DNA of 49,134 nucleotides from an uncultured Pseudoclavibacter sp. (GTDB lineage: Bacteria > Actinomycetota > Actinomycetes > Actinomycetales > Microbacteriaceae): contig CAMIMS010000009.1 in NCBI GenBank assembly GCA_946221025.1, forward strand, positions 1-49,134, in the 5' to 3' direction. The notes under the pieces are model-generated. The model worked only from the letters and a program-made list of their open reading frames with translations. It made no database searches and had not been told where the DNA came from. Position 1 is the stretch's first letter, and each line of letters begins with the position of its first letter. The position numbers and the translations under genes are program-made. Positions 1 to 7,730 of the stretch are shown here, in pieces.

Positions 1-46
1 CAATTGGTCCTACTGGCCGGGCCAGTGGGACCAATTGGGGCCACCT
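1..46. repeat. Palindromic repeat, copy 1 (cut by window edge)
   Basis: The arms CAATTGGTCC (1-10) and GGACCAATTG (28-37) pair around the core TGGCCGGGCCA, and the right side continues to the GGCCACCT end typical of this family. The matching left outer arm would lie before base 1. Core and outer end are shared with the copies at 4565, 5457 and 5552; copies 1 and 4 form one subtype, with GGGACCAA in the right arm. Bases 47-161 hold no gene, only GCGAGCGATCACG-like short repeats downstream of hspR. Confidence 0.75.
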
Positions 47-161
47 AGCAGCGAAATCGCGCGCCGCACGCGAGCGATCACGCAGCGAGCGATCACGTAG
101 CGAGCGGGCAAGCAGCGGGCGCCGGTCGGAGGGGCGCACCGAGCGCCGGCCGCAGCACCCG

Positions 162-638
162 CTACATCAGGGGCGAACGCCACAGCACGAGCTCACTGCG
201 TCGCGGGGCGCGTCGACCGCGCTCCATCGACTGCACCGCGCCGCCCGGTGTGGCCGCGAACACGCGCGACCCTTCGGCGCGGCGCCGCGTCTCGGCGAGT
301 TCATCCTCGAGGCCGCGCACCTGGCGCTTGAGTAGCCGCACTTCCTCGCGCAGCGCCATGATCTGCGCGATGCCCTGCACGTTGTGCCCATCGGCGATGA
401 GCTGACCGATCTCGTGCAGCTCGGCGATGTTGCGTAGCGAGTAGCGCCGCACGTTCCCCGCGGTTCGCGCCGGAACCACGAGCCCGAGCCGGTCGTACTG
501 GCGGAGGGTCTGCGCGTGCATCCCGGCGAGTTCGGCTGCGACGGTCACCGAGAGGATGGGGGAATCTTCGGTCAGACCCTCGCGCCTCGATGCCGGGATG
601 CGACCGGCGATCTCTTCGAGAAGCTCGTCAATGCGCAT
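162..638 (-). CDS. hspR: HspR, MerR-family heat-shock repressor
   Basis: The 158-aa protein has a MerR-type winged-helix domain at about residues 28-100 (SVTVAAELAGMHAQTLRQYD, then RRYS and a helix ending GHNVQGI), followed by a coiled coil (REEVRLLKRQVRGLEDELAE) and a basic tail. In actinobacteria HspR represses the dnaK operon by binding HAIR inverted repeats, with DnaK as co-repressor. It is the last gene of dnaK-grpE-dnaJ-hspR, its ATG lying 2 nt after the dnaJ stop. HAIR sites upstream of dnaK (4438-4521) fit autoregulation of the operon. The identification is firm from sequence plus context. Confidence 0.95.
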   Translation of the reverse strand: MRIDELLEEIAGRIPASRREGLTEDSPILSVTVAAELAGMHAQTLRQYDRLGLVVPARTAGNVRRYSLRNIAELHEIGQLIADGHNVQGIAQIMALREEVRLLKRQVRGLEDELAETRRRAEGSRVFAATPGGAVQSMERGRRAPRRSELVLWRSPLM

Positions 639-640
639 CC

Positions 641-1633
641 CTATCGCCTCGCTTTCCGAAGCAGATCGTCACGCGGCGATTCGCTCGGGCTTGCCGCGAT
701 GAAGTCGTCCAGCGCCTTTTCCTGTTCGCGCGTGAGGCGCTCGGGAACGGCCACGACGAGCTTCGCGAGCAGGTCGCCCGTGCGCTTGCCGGTGTCGATG
801 CCGCGGCCCTTCACTCGCAGCACCTTGCCGCTCTGCGAGTGCGCGGGCACCTTCACCTTCACGACCGAACCGTCGATCGTCGGCACTTCGATGGTCGCGC
901 CACGCACCGCCTCGGCGAATGTGACCGGCACATCCACGAGCAGGTTGTCGCCCTCGCGCCCAAACACCGGGTCGGGTCGAACGCTCACTTCGAGCAGCAG
1001 GTCACCGCGCTCTCCGCCGTTCGGGCTGTGCCCGCCCTTGCCGCGCAGACGAATCTTCTGCCCGTCGCGCACACCCGGCGGGATTCGCACGCTCAGCGTT
1101 CCGGCCGTTGGCGATTCGAGCGTGACCGTGTCGCCGCGCACCGCCGTCACGAAGTCGATCGTGGTGGATGCGCGCTGGTCGGCACCCTTCTGCGGACCGG
1201 TGTCGAACCCGCCGAAGCCGCCCTGACCGCCTCCGAACGAGGCGCTGCCGCCGAACATCTGGCCGAGCAGGTCCTCAAAGTCGGCGTTCGTGTACTGGCC
1301 GCGCCGACCTCCCGGAGGTGCACCGAATCCACCGAATCCGCCGCCGCCGAAGATGTCCTCGAAGCCACCGGCGCCGGGGCTGAAGCGCGCCCCGCCCGCG
1401 CCCATCGCGCGGATCTGGTCGTACTCCTGGCGCTGATCCTTGTCGGAGAGCACCGTGTACGCCTCGGAGATCTGCTTGAACTTGTCCTCAGCCGCCTTAT
1501 CCCCCGGGTTGGAGTCGGGGTGGTACTTGCGGGCGAGCTTGCGGTACGTCTTTTTCAGCTCGGCGTCGGAAACGTTCTTGTCGACGCCGAGCGTCTTGTA
1601 AAAGTCTTTCTCCAACCAGTCTTGGCTGGCCAT
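641..1633 (-). CDS. dnaJ: DnaJ/CbpA-type co-chaperone without zinc finger
   Basis: The 330-aa protein starts with a J domain (residues 8-75) carrying the HPD motif (KYHPDSNPG) that stimulates the DnaK ATPase. A Gly/Phe-rich linker (about 80-150) follows, then the two beta-sandwich substrate-binding domains (from about TTIDFVTAV to VAVPERL). The four CxxCxGxG zinc-binding repeats of classical DnaJ are absent, as in CbpA-type proteins and many actinobacterial DnaJ proteins encoded with HspR; this is a subfamily trait, not a deletion. It lies between grpE and hspR. Confidence 0.95.
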   Translation of the reverse strand: MASQDWLEKDFYKTLGVDKNVSDAELKKTYRKLARKYHPDSNPGDKAAEDKFKQISEAYTVLSDKDQRQEYDQIRAMGAGGARFSPGAGGFEDIFGGGGFGGFGAPPGGRRGQYTNADFEDLLGQMFGGSASFGGGQGGFGGFDTGPQKGADQRASTTIDFVTAVRGDTVTLESPTAGTLSVRIPPGVRDGQKIRLRGKGGHSPNGGERGDLLLEVSVRPDPVFGREGDNLLVDVPVTFAEAVRGATIEVPTIDGSVVKVKVPAHSQSGKVLRVKGRGIDTGKRTGDLLAKLVVAVPERLTREQEKALDDFIAASPSESPRDDLLRKARR

Positions 1634-1664
1634 GCGGTTCCTTTCTCAGCGAATTGAATGCGGA

Positions 1665-1694
1665 TGAGGGGCCGGCGCATATGCCGACCCCTCA
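1665..1694. other. Hairpin in the grpE-dnaJ intergenic spacer
   Basis: TGAGGGGCCGGC (1665-1676) pairs with GCCGACCCCTCA (1683-1694) with one mismatch and a 6-nt GCATAT loop. It lies in the 101-nt gap between grpE and dnaJ, the only real gap in the operon. No T-run follows on either strand, so it looks more like an mRNA processing or stability hairpin, or a weak attenuator, than an intrinsic terminator. Confidence 0.5.
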
Positions 1695-1734
1695 CGCGGC
1701 GCTGCCCACACCGGGTAGCGCTCCGCTGAGTCGG

Positions 1735-2481
1735 CTATTCGGCCGGGACGAACACGGCGACCTTCGCAACGCGCACCTCGTGCTCGCCGATTCGGTAGCC
1801 GCGCTCCACCACATCTGCGATGGTCGGCTCCTGAACCTCGGGGTTCGGAATCTGCGCGATCGCTTCGTGTCGGGTGGGGTCGAACGCCTCTCCGGCCTCG
1901 CCGTACGCCTCGAGCCCAACGCGTTGAACGGTCGCGCGGAACTTGGATGCGATTACCGCGAACGGTGAGTCGGCACCCAGGTCGCCGTGCTGCTCGGCGC
2001 GGTCGAGGTCATCGAGCACCGGCAGGAACGCCTTCAGCACATCGCCCGTGATGCGGGTCTTGTCTTCGGCACGCTCGCGCTCGGTGCGGCGGCGGTAGTT
2101 GGCGTACTCGGCGGTGACGCGCTGCAGATCCTGCAGGCGCTCCTGCGCGAGTGCGGCGTCGGGGCTGGCGACCGTCTCTTCGGTCACGCCAGCGTCGGTA
2201 CCGGATGCGCCGTCGGCGTCGGCGACGTCGGTCGGGGCATCTTCGACGCCCTCGTCGGTGAGCAGCTTCGTGAAGTCCTCATCCGACAGGGCCGGTTCAG
2301 CTTCGGTTTCGAACGACTCGGTTTCGAACGACTCGGCGCCCTCGGCGCCGGGCACGCCCGAGGCGGATTGCTCCGCCTCGGGCGCCACACCGTCGACGCC
2401 GCGAACCTGATCGTTCACCGACTGCTCGCCGTCACCGGCGTTGTTCGTCTCGTGCTCGTTCGGGTTCTGCTGGTCGACCAT
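1735..2481 (-). CDS. grpE: GrpE nucleotide exchange factor for DnaK
   Basis: The 248-aa protein releases ADP from DnaK. The first ~105 residues are acidic and low-complexity (runs such as SFETESFETEAEPALSD), typical of actinobacterial GrpE and likely disordered. A long dimerisation coiled coil follows (LQDLQRVTAEYANYRRRTER), then the C-terminal beta domain with the family signature near HEAIAQIPNPEV and VVERGYRIGE. The start lies 2 nt after the dnaK stop. Confidence 0.96.
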   Translation of the reverse strand: MVDQQNPNEHETNNAGDGEQSVNDQVRGVDGVAPEAEQSASGVPGAEGAESFETESFETEAEPALSDEDFTKLLTDEGVEDAPTDVADADGASGTDAGVTEETVASPDAALAQERLQDLQRVTAEYANYRRRTERERAEDKTRITGDVLKAFLPVLDDLDRAEQHGDLGADSPFAVIASKFRATVQRVGLEAYGEAGEAFDPTRHEAIAQIPNPEVQEPTIADVVERGYRIGEHEVRVAKVAVFVPAE

Positions 2482-2483
2482 GG

Positions 2484-4355
2484 TTAGTTTCCGTTCTCCT
2501 CGTCGTCGACGATCTCGGCGTCAACGACATCGTCGTCAGCGTCGGTCGTCGGCTCCTCGGCGCCCGCGTCGGCCGTGGGGGCCTGGGCGGCGTTCGCCTC
2601 TTCCTGCGCGGCGGCGTAGATGGCCTGGCCGAGCTTGGACTGCGACTGCGAGAGCTTCTCGAAGGCCGTCTTGATGGCCTCGTCATCCTCGCCCGCGAGC
2701 GCGGTCTTCAGCTCATCCACATCCGCCTGGACCTCGTTCTTCACGTCGGCCGGGAGCTTGTCCTCGTTCTCCTGGATGGTCTTCTCGACCGAGTAGACCG
2801 TGGTCTCGGCCATGTTGCGCTGCTCGGCAGCCTCGCGACGACGCTTGTCCTCGGCGGCGTGCTCTTCACCCTCGCGGATCATGCGCTCGATGTCTTCCTT
2901 CGGAAGGCTCGAACCGCCGGTGATCGTCATCGACTGCTCGGTGCCGGTGCCCTTGTCCTTAGCGGACACGTGCACAAGGCCGTTCGCGTCGATGTCGAAG
3001 GTCACCTCGATCTGCGGAACGCCGCGCGGAGCCGGGGCGATACCGGTCAGCTCGAACGTTCCCAGGTTCTTGTTGTCGCGGGTGAATTCACGCTCGCCCT
3101 GGAACACCTGGATCTGCACCGACGGCTGGTTGTCGTCGGCCGTGGTGAAGGTCTCCGAACGCTTGGTCGGGATGGCGGTGTTGCGGTCGATGAGCTTGGT
3201 CATGATGCCGCCCTTGGTCTCGATACCGAGCGAGAGCGGGGTCACGTCGATGAGCAGCACATCCTTGCGCTCACCCATGAGCACGCCGGCCTGCAGGGCC
3301 GCGCCGACCGCGACGACCTCGTCCGGGTTGACGCCCTTGTTCGGCTCCTTGCCGCCGGTGAGCTTCTTGACGAGCTCGGTCACCATCGGCATACGCGTCG
3401 AACCACCAACGAGGATGACGTGCGCGATGTCGTTGACGCTGACCTGCGCCTGCTGGATGACATCCTCGAAGGGCTTGCGGGTGCGCTCGAGGAGGTCCTT
3501 CGTGAGCTCTTCGAACTTCGCGCGGCTGATCGAGGTGTCGAGGTTCGCCGGGCCCGTCTCGGTGACCGAGAGGTAGGGCAGCTGGATGCTGGCCGTGGTC
3601 TGGCTCGACAGTTCCTTCTTGGCCTGCTCGGCAGCTTCCTTCAGACGCTGCAGCGCGATCTTGTCGTTCGAGACGTCGACGCCGGTCTGCGACTTCATCT
3701 CCTGCACGAGGTACTGAACGATTCGCTCATCCCAGTCGTCACCACCGAGGCGGTTGTCACCGGCGGTGGCGCGCACCTGAATGGTGGAGAAGTCGTCGTC
3801 CTTGCCCACTTCGAGCAGCGAAACGTCGAACGTTCCACCGCCGAGGTCGAACACGAGGATGAGCTCGTCTTCCTTGCCCTTGTCGAGACCGTACGCGAGG
3901 GCCGCGGCGGTGGGCTCGTTGATGATGCGCAGCACCTTCAGGCCCGCGATCTCACCGGCCTCCTTGGTGGCCTGACGCTCAGCGTCGTTGAAGTACGCGG
4001 GAACGGTGATGACCGCATCGGTCACGGTGTCGCCGAGGTACTGCTCGGCGTCGCGCTTGAGCTTCGAGAGGATGCGCGCGCTGATTTCCTGCGGGGTGTA
4101 CTGCTTGGTGTCGATGTCGACGGTCCAGTCGGTGCCCATGTGGCGTTTGACCGACGAGATGGTGCGGTCGACGTTCGCGACCGCCTGACGCTTGGCCGTC
4201 TCACCGACGAGCACCTCGCCATCCTTGGCGAAACCGACGATCGACGGGGTGGTGCGGAAGCCTTCCGCGTTGGCGATGACCTTGGGCTCGCCGCCCTCGA
4301 GGACGGCGACAACGGAGTTCGTCGTACCGAGGTCGATACCTACTGCACGTGCCAT
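2484..4355 (-). CDS. dnaK: DnaK, Hsp70 chaperone
   Basis: The 623-aa Hsp70 has the phosphate-binding motifs GIDLGTTNSVVAV (residues 6-18) and FDLGGGTFDVSLLEVG, the connect region VILVGGSTRMP, the interdomain linker DVLLIDVTPLSLG, a beta-sandwich substrate-binding domain, a helical lid and a disordered acidic tail ending EIVDDEENGN. The start is set by the ribosome-binding site AAGGAG (4364-4369 complement), 8 nt from the ATG. It is the first gene of the heat-shock operon. The 85-nt leader, the promoter and the HAIR operators are upstream. Confidence 0.99.
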   Translation of the reverse strand: MARAVGIDLGTTNSVVAVLEGGEPKVIANAEGFRTTPSIVGFAKDGEVLVGETAKRQAVANVDRTISSVKRHMGTDWTVDIDTKQYTPQEISARILSKLKRDAEQYLGDTVTDAVITVPAYFNDAERQATKEAGEIAGLKVLRIINEPTAAALAYGLDKGKEDELILVFDLGGGTFDVSLLEVGKDDDFSTIQVRATAGDNRLGGDDWDERIVQYLVQEMKSQTGVDVSNDKIALQRLKEAAEQAKKELSSQTTASIQLPYLSVTETGPANLDTSISRAKFEELTKDLLERTRKPFEDVIQQAQVSVNDIAHVILVGGSTRMPMVTELVKKLTGGKEPNKGVNPDEVVAVGAALQAGVLMGERKDVLLIDVTPLSLGIETKGGIMTKLIDRNTAIPTKRSETFTTADDNQPSVQIQVFQGEREFTRDNKNLGTFELTGIAPAPRGVPQIEVTFDIDANGLVHVSAKDKGTGTEQSMTITGGSSLPKEDIERMIREGEEHAAEDKRRREAAEQRNMAETTVYSVEKTIQENEDKLPADVKNEVQADVDELKTALAGEDDEAIKTAFEKLSQSQSKLGQAIYAAAQEEANAAQAPTADAGAEEPTTDADDDVVDAEIVDDEENGN

Positions 4356-4437
4356 GAGTGCTACTCCTTATTTCTTTCTGTTGGCTTGCTTGCCCGACTG
4401 TCATGCGCCGGATGCGCTCGCTGCGCCGTTCGCACAA

Positions 4438-4521
4438 CTTGACTCGGGATGACTCAAGTATGCGCCTTGAGTCATGGCGACGCAACTTCTGAAACTGAGA
4501 GTTGAGTGAGAGCGACTCAAG
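4438..4521. promoter_or_regulatory. HAIR operator cluster (HspR-binding sites)
   Basis: HAIR consensus is CTTGAGT-N7-ACTCAAG. CTTGACT-N7-ACTCAAG lies at 4438-4458 and GTTGAGT-N7-ACTCAAG at 4501-4521, each with one mismatch. Between them, 4466-4486 has a perfect left half CTTGAGT and a degenerate right half ACGCAAC. ACTCAAG (4452-4458) and CTTGAGT (4466-4472) also form an inverted pair in the opposite polarity. The sites span the predicted dnaK promoter, so HspR would occlude RNA polymerase. Family knowledge of HspR supports the function; actual binding is inferred. Confidence 0.88.
4457..4485 (-). promoter_or_regulatory. Predicted dnaK operon promoter
   Basis: On the minus strand TTGCGT (4485-4480) and CATACT (4462-4457) are separated by exactly 17 nt, a plausible housekeeping-sigma promoter about 100 nt upstream of the dnaK ATG. 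The -10 overlaps the end of one HAIR site and the -35 overlaps the degenerate central site. Confidence 0.5.
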
Positions 4522-4564
4522 GTTCAGTTCCTTGGGGGAACGCATCCGCCGCGTACGGCACCAC

Positions 4565-4660
4565 AGGTGGTCCCAAATCGACATAGTGGCCGGGCCAGTA
4601 TGTCGATTTGGGACCACCTATTGAGTTCGACGGGATGCGTTTGGTGACGCTCGGGCATGG
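4565..4660. repeat. Palindromic repeat, copy 2, with conserved flank
   Basis: Arms of 21 bp, 4565-4585 and 4599-4619, are perfect reverse complements. The 13-nt centre is itself a TGGCC-G-GGCCA palindrome, so the element could fold into an almost continuous hairpin. The next 41 bp (4620-4660, containing GGGATGCGTTTGGTGACGC) are also conserved after copy 3, so the duplicated unit is about 96 bp. No T-run follows. It sits between the dnaK promoter region and the CDF gene. Confidence 0.9.
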
Positions 4661-4706
4661 ATGCGGATGAACCGGATGGAGTCTGCTGGCGCGGGAGAAT
4701 GAGCGG

Positions 4707-5369
4707 GTGACTGAGCCTTCATCCGAGACAGATCAACAGCCGGGCGCCGAGACGCGTGAGATTGCCGACCCCAGGCGGCTGCGGCGGGCGGTGCTGCTGG
4801 TTGCCGGGCTGAACTTCGCCTACTTCTTCGTCGAGGGAGGCGTTGCCCTCGCGATCGGGTCGGTGTCGCTGCTGGCGGATTCGGTCGACTTTCTCGAAGA
4901 CACCGCGGTCAACCTGCTCATCGCGATCGCGCTCGGGTTGCCGCTCGCGAAGCGCGCGATTGCGGGCAAGGTCATGGCGCTCATCATTCTCGTGCCGGCA
5001 GCGGCGGCGGCATGGCAGCTGGTCACGAAGATCGGCGCGCCGGAGGCGCCCGACCCGCTCTCGCTCATCCTCACTTCGGGCGGTGCGGCCGTTGTGAACC
5101 TCATCTGCGCGCTGATCCTTGCGAGGCTCCGCCACCACGGCGGGTCGATGACGACCGCGGCGTTCGTCGCCGCGCGAAACGACGTGATCGTGAACCTCGC
5201 CATCATCGTCATGGGCCTCATCACGATGTGGACCGGATCGGGATGGCCCGACATCGTGCTCGGCGCGATCATCATCGCCCTCGCACTGTGGGCCGCGCAC
5301 GAAGTGTGGGAGGTCGCTGAAGAGGAACGCCTCGCTGCCAAAGCCCTCGCCGGCGAAGACATCGGCTGA
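4707..5369 (+). CDS. Compact cation diffusion facilitator (CDF) transporter
   Basis: The 220-aa protein has about six membrane segments after a charged N-terminus. Residues SVSLLADSVDFLEDT (TM2) and ARNDVIVNLAII (TM5) correspond to the CDF metal-site helices, which exchange Zn2+, Cd2+, Co2+ or similar ions for protons. The cytoplasmic C-terminal domain of typical 300-aa CDF proteins is missing; the chain ends soon after TM6 (EEERLAAKALAGEDIG). The GTG start has no Shine-Dalgarno but GAGAAT lies exactly 6 nt upstream (4695-4700), suggesting a leaderless mRNA. The gene is bracketed by palindromic repeats. Substrate is unknown. Confidence 0.78.
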   Translation: MTEPSSETDQQPGAETREIADPRRLRRAVLLVAGLNFAYFFVEGGVALAIGSVSLLADSVDFLEDTAVNLLIAIALGLPLAKRAIAGKVMALIILVPAAAAAWQLVTKIGAPEAPDPLSLILTSGGAAVVNLICALILARLRHHGGSMTTAAFVAARNDVIVNLAIIVMGLITMWTGSGWPDIVLGAIIIALALWAAHEVWEVAEEERLAAKALAGEDIG

Positions 5370-5378
5370 GCGCCGCGC

Positions 5379-5452
5379 GGCGCGGCGCGGCGCGGCGCGA
5401 CCCCCATCCGCATCCGCATCCGCATCCGCATCCGCACCCGCACCCGCACCCG
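5379..5452. repeat. Simple tandem repeats: GGCGC pentamers then CATCCG/CACCCG hexamers
   Basis: After the CDF stop, four or more GGCGC units (5379-5399) are followed by five CATCCG units (5405-5434) and three CACCCG units (5435-5452). The tract ends 2 nt before the AT that begins palindromic copy 3. It is non-coding as far as can be seen and is a likely site of replication slippage. Confidence 0.85.
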
Positions 5453-5456
5453 CGAT

Positions 5457-5551
5457 AGGTGGTCCCAAATCGACATAGTGGCCGGGCCAGTATGTCGATT
5501 TGGGCCCACCTATTAGTTCGAGGGGATGCGTTCGGTGACGCCCCGGCATGG
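5457..5551. repeat. Palindromic repeat, copy 3, with conserved flank
   Basis: Arms 5457-5477 and 5491-5511 pair with one mismatch around the same centre as copy 2; an extra AT/AT pair extends them to 5455-5513. The following flank (to 5551) matches the flank of copy 2 with only a handful of changes. It is in direct orientation to copy 2, so the CDF gene lies between two ~95-bp direct repeats. Confidence 0.9.
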
Positions 5552-5608
5552 CAGGTGGCCTCGTTTGGTCCCAGTGGCCGGGCCAGTGGGACCAAATGAG
5601 GCCACCTG
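5552..5608. repeat. Palindromic repeat, copy 4
   Basis: Arms 5552-5572 and 5588-5608 pair with one mismatch around AGTGGCCGGGCCAGT. The core and the outer AGGTGG/CCACCT ends are those of copies 2 and 3, but the inner arm differs (CCTCGTTTGGTCCC instead of TCCCAAATCGACAT), matching copy 1. It abuts copy 3 directly. The remaining bases to 5666 show nothing further. Confidence 0.88.
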
Positions 5609-5666
5609 GGCGAACGAACGCGCGTCCGAACAGGCGCCCCGGCTGCACGTCCGGTGAGGCGGCCGG

Positions 5667-7562
5667 TTACGCGGGGACGAGGAACCCTTCGAGGATGAGT
5701 TCGCGCACGTCGTCGACGAGGGCGGCGCGGATGGCGGCGTCGTCGGCATCGAGAATCGCGGCGAGGGCCGCGGTGATCTGCCTGCCCGTGAGCTCCCCGT
5801 CGCACACGCCAACGAATCCGGCGAGCTCCGTGTTCATCCGGTGCGTGCGGCGGAATCCCCCGCCCTGGCGCAGCTGAATCACGCTCGGGCCTTCGGCACC
5901 CGGGCGCGCGTGGCGCTCTTCGGTGACATCGGCGGCGACGACGAGCCGCTCGTCGAACACGGCTTCGCCCGGACGCGCGCGCAGCCACTGAAGCGCGTCC
6001 CACGCCTGGTCGATCACCGGGCCAAGGGGCTGGCCAAGCGGATGCGCGATTCGCTCGTACCGGCGCAGCGGCTGCGCATCAACCGCCACCGCATCGCCCG
6101 CAACGACAGCGCGCTCAGCCGCATCCGACACCGCGTCCGAATCCGACCCGAGGCCACCAGCTTCCGGTTTCGAGAACAGCAGCATGCCCATCGCGACCTC
6201 ATCCACGCCGCGCTCATCAAAGTCGCGCAGATAGTCGAGGAAGCGCCCGCGCCACGATCGGATTTCGGCGTTCTCGGACGCATCCTTCAGCCACATATCC
6301 GCGTACTCGACCGGCGTCGCCCGCTCACGCTCGACGATCCACGAGTCGAGCGACTCGCCCGTCCACGACCCGACGCGCGCCCCATCCGCATCTCCCTGGC
6401 GAACTTCCCAGTTGCCGAGCATGACGGCACGCCCGCCCGGGGCGAGCGCCCGCTCGAAGCCCGAAACCACTTCGAGCATGAGCCGGTCGCCCTCGAAGCC
6501 CGCGTCGCGGTACGTGTATCGGTTCGCCGCATCCGCGCGATCAATCCCAGCCGAGCCGGATGCTCCCGAGCTGCCGCGAACAATGCCTGGCACGGCCCCC
6601 GTGGTCGCCGGAGCCTGACCAGCTGCCTCCGCCGCCGCTTCGCGCATCGACGAGGCCCCGCTCGATGCGCTCGAATCGGCGCGCGCATGCGCCGAAACGG
6701 CGTCCGCGCGCAGCTGCTCGTCACGGGAGGCGCGGTTCGCACGGCCCCCACGCCTCGGCGTAATGACGAACGGCGGGTTGGTCACGATGAGGTCGAACTG
6801 CTCACCCTCGACCGGCTCGAACAGGCTTCCTTGGCGGAGCGACACTCGCTCTTCGATGTTCTCGCGCTCGAGACCGAGGTCGTAGGCGTTCAGGATGAGG
6901 TTGAAGCGCGCAAAGGCGAGCGCACGCGCGGAAATGTCCGTCGCGACGATGTGGTCGCAGTGCGAGAGCAGGTGCATCGTCTGCACGCCCATTCCGACCC
7001 CGAGGTCGAGCGCCCGCCCGACCTTCTCGCGCGGAGTCATCTGGGTGAGAAGCGTCGTCGCCGGGCCGATACCGACAACGTGGTCGGGGCGAAGTGCCTG
7101 CTCACGCCCGTGCCCGAGCGCCGCCCGCTCGGCGAGCTGCGTGCCGCCGAGGTCGGATGCGATCCACCACCCGCCGTCGATATCGGTCTCGTACGGGCGC
7201 ACATCCACCATCGCCCAGGCGGTCGCGGTCTCATCGTCGAGACGCACGACGCCGGTTGAAACCAGGTGCTCGAGCCCTGGCAGGCGGCTCGCCGCGACGG
7301 GTCGGCCGAGCATGAGGCATTCGATGAGCGCACCGAGCGCTCCACCGCCCGCTTCGGCGGCGAGCACGGCGGTGGCGGGCACGAAGAGGTCGCGACTAAG
7401 CGCTGCCGTCGCTTCGGTGCCGAGAAGCTCCTCAATGCCGTCCACCGTGTAGTCGGCATTGACGAATGCAACGAAGAGCTGCTCCATCGCGGCGAGGTCG
7501 CTCGATTTTGGGGCGTCGCTCAGTTCGTCGAACAGGGGCTGGGATGCAGAGGGGGCGCTCAC
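5667..7562 (-). CDS. Class I SAM-dependent methyltransferase with extra N- and C-terminal domains
   Basis: The 631-aa protein has an alpha-helical/winged-helix-like N-terminal domain (about 1-170), a Rossmann methyltransferase core with SAM loop LDLGVGMGVQT and ATDISARALAFARFN, and the NPPF catalytic motif of N-methyltransferases acting on amide or base nitrogens. A Ser/Ala-rich stretch (about residues 270-345) interrupts the core just after NPPF, before the RYTYRDAGFEGDRL segment. The C-terminus looks like another winged-helix region. This layout matches actinobacterial proteins annotated DUF7059/methyltransferase; the substrate is unknown. The GTG start has no Shine-Dalgarno but GACAAT exactly 6 nt upstream (7569-7574), suggesting a leaderless mRNA. 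Confidence 0.8.
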   Translation of the reverse strand: MSAPSASQPLFDELSDAPKSSDLAAMEQLFVAFVNADYTVDGIEELLGTEATAALSRDLFVPATAVLAAEAGGGALGALIECLMLGRPVAASRLPGLEHLVSTGVVRLDDETATAWAMVDVRPYETDIDGGWWIASDLGGTQLAERAALGHGREQALRPDHVVGIGPATTLLTQMTPREKVGRALDLGVGMGVQTMHLLSHCDHIVATDISARALAFARFNLILNAYDLGLERENIEERVSLRQGSLFEPVEGEQFDLIVTNPPFVITPRRGGRANRASRDEQLRADAVSAHARADSSASSGASSMREAAAEAAGQAPATTGAVPGIVRGSSGASGSAGIDRADAANRYTYRDAGFEGDRLMLEVVSGFERALAPGGRAVMLGNWEVRQGDADGARVGSWTGESLDSWIVERERATPVEYADMWLKDASENAEIRSWRGRFLDYLRDFDERGVDEVAMGMLLFSKPEAGGLGSDSDAVSDAAERAVVAGDAVAVDAQPLRRYERIAHPLGQPLGPVIDQAWDALQWLRARPGEAVFDERLVVAADVTEERHARPGAEGPSVIQLRQGGGFRRTHRMNTELAGFVGVCDGELTGRQITAALAAILDADDAAIRAALVDDVRELILEGFLVPA

Positions 7563-7730
7563 CCAGCCATTGTCTCGGCCACGCCCGACAATTCACGGTG
7601 CGGATGCGCCACATCCGGTGTCAGAACGCCGTGCTCGTGCCGTACACCGCCCGGCAGAAACCGCACCTTCGCGAATGCCACACGCCCGGCCCAACCCGGA
7701 CCTGTGCGAATGCGGCTACCGCGACCGCGC

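Noticed and set aside
641..1633. DnaJ with deleted zinc finger as a broken gene
   Set aside because: The frame is intact and this domain layout is normal for CbpA-type and HspR-linked actinobacterial DnaJ.
2859..4442. 527-aa open frame on the plus strand opposite dnaK
   Set aside because: It lies entirely antisense to a clear Hsp70 gene and has Arg/Val/Asp-rich shadow composition with no motif; typical of high-GC antisense frames.
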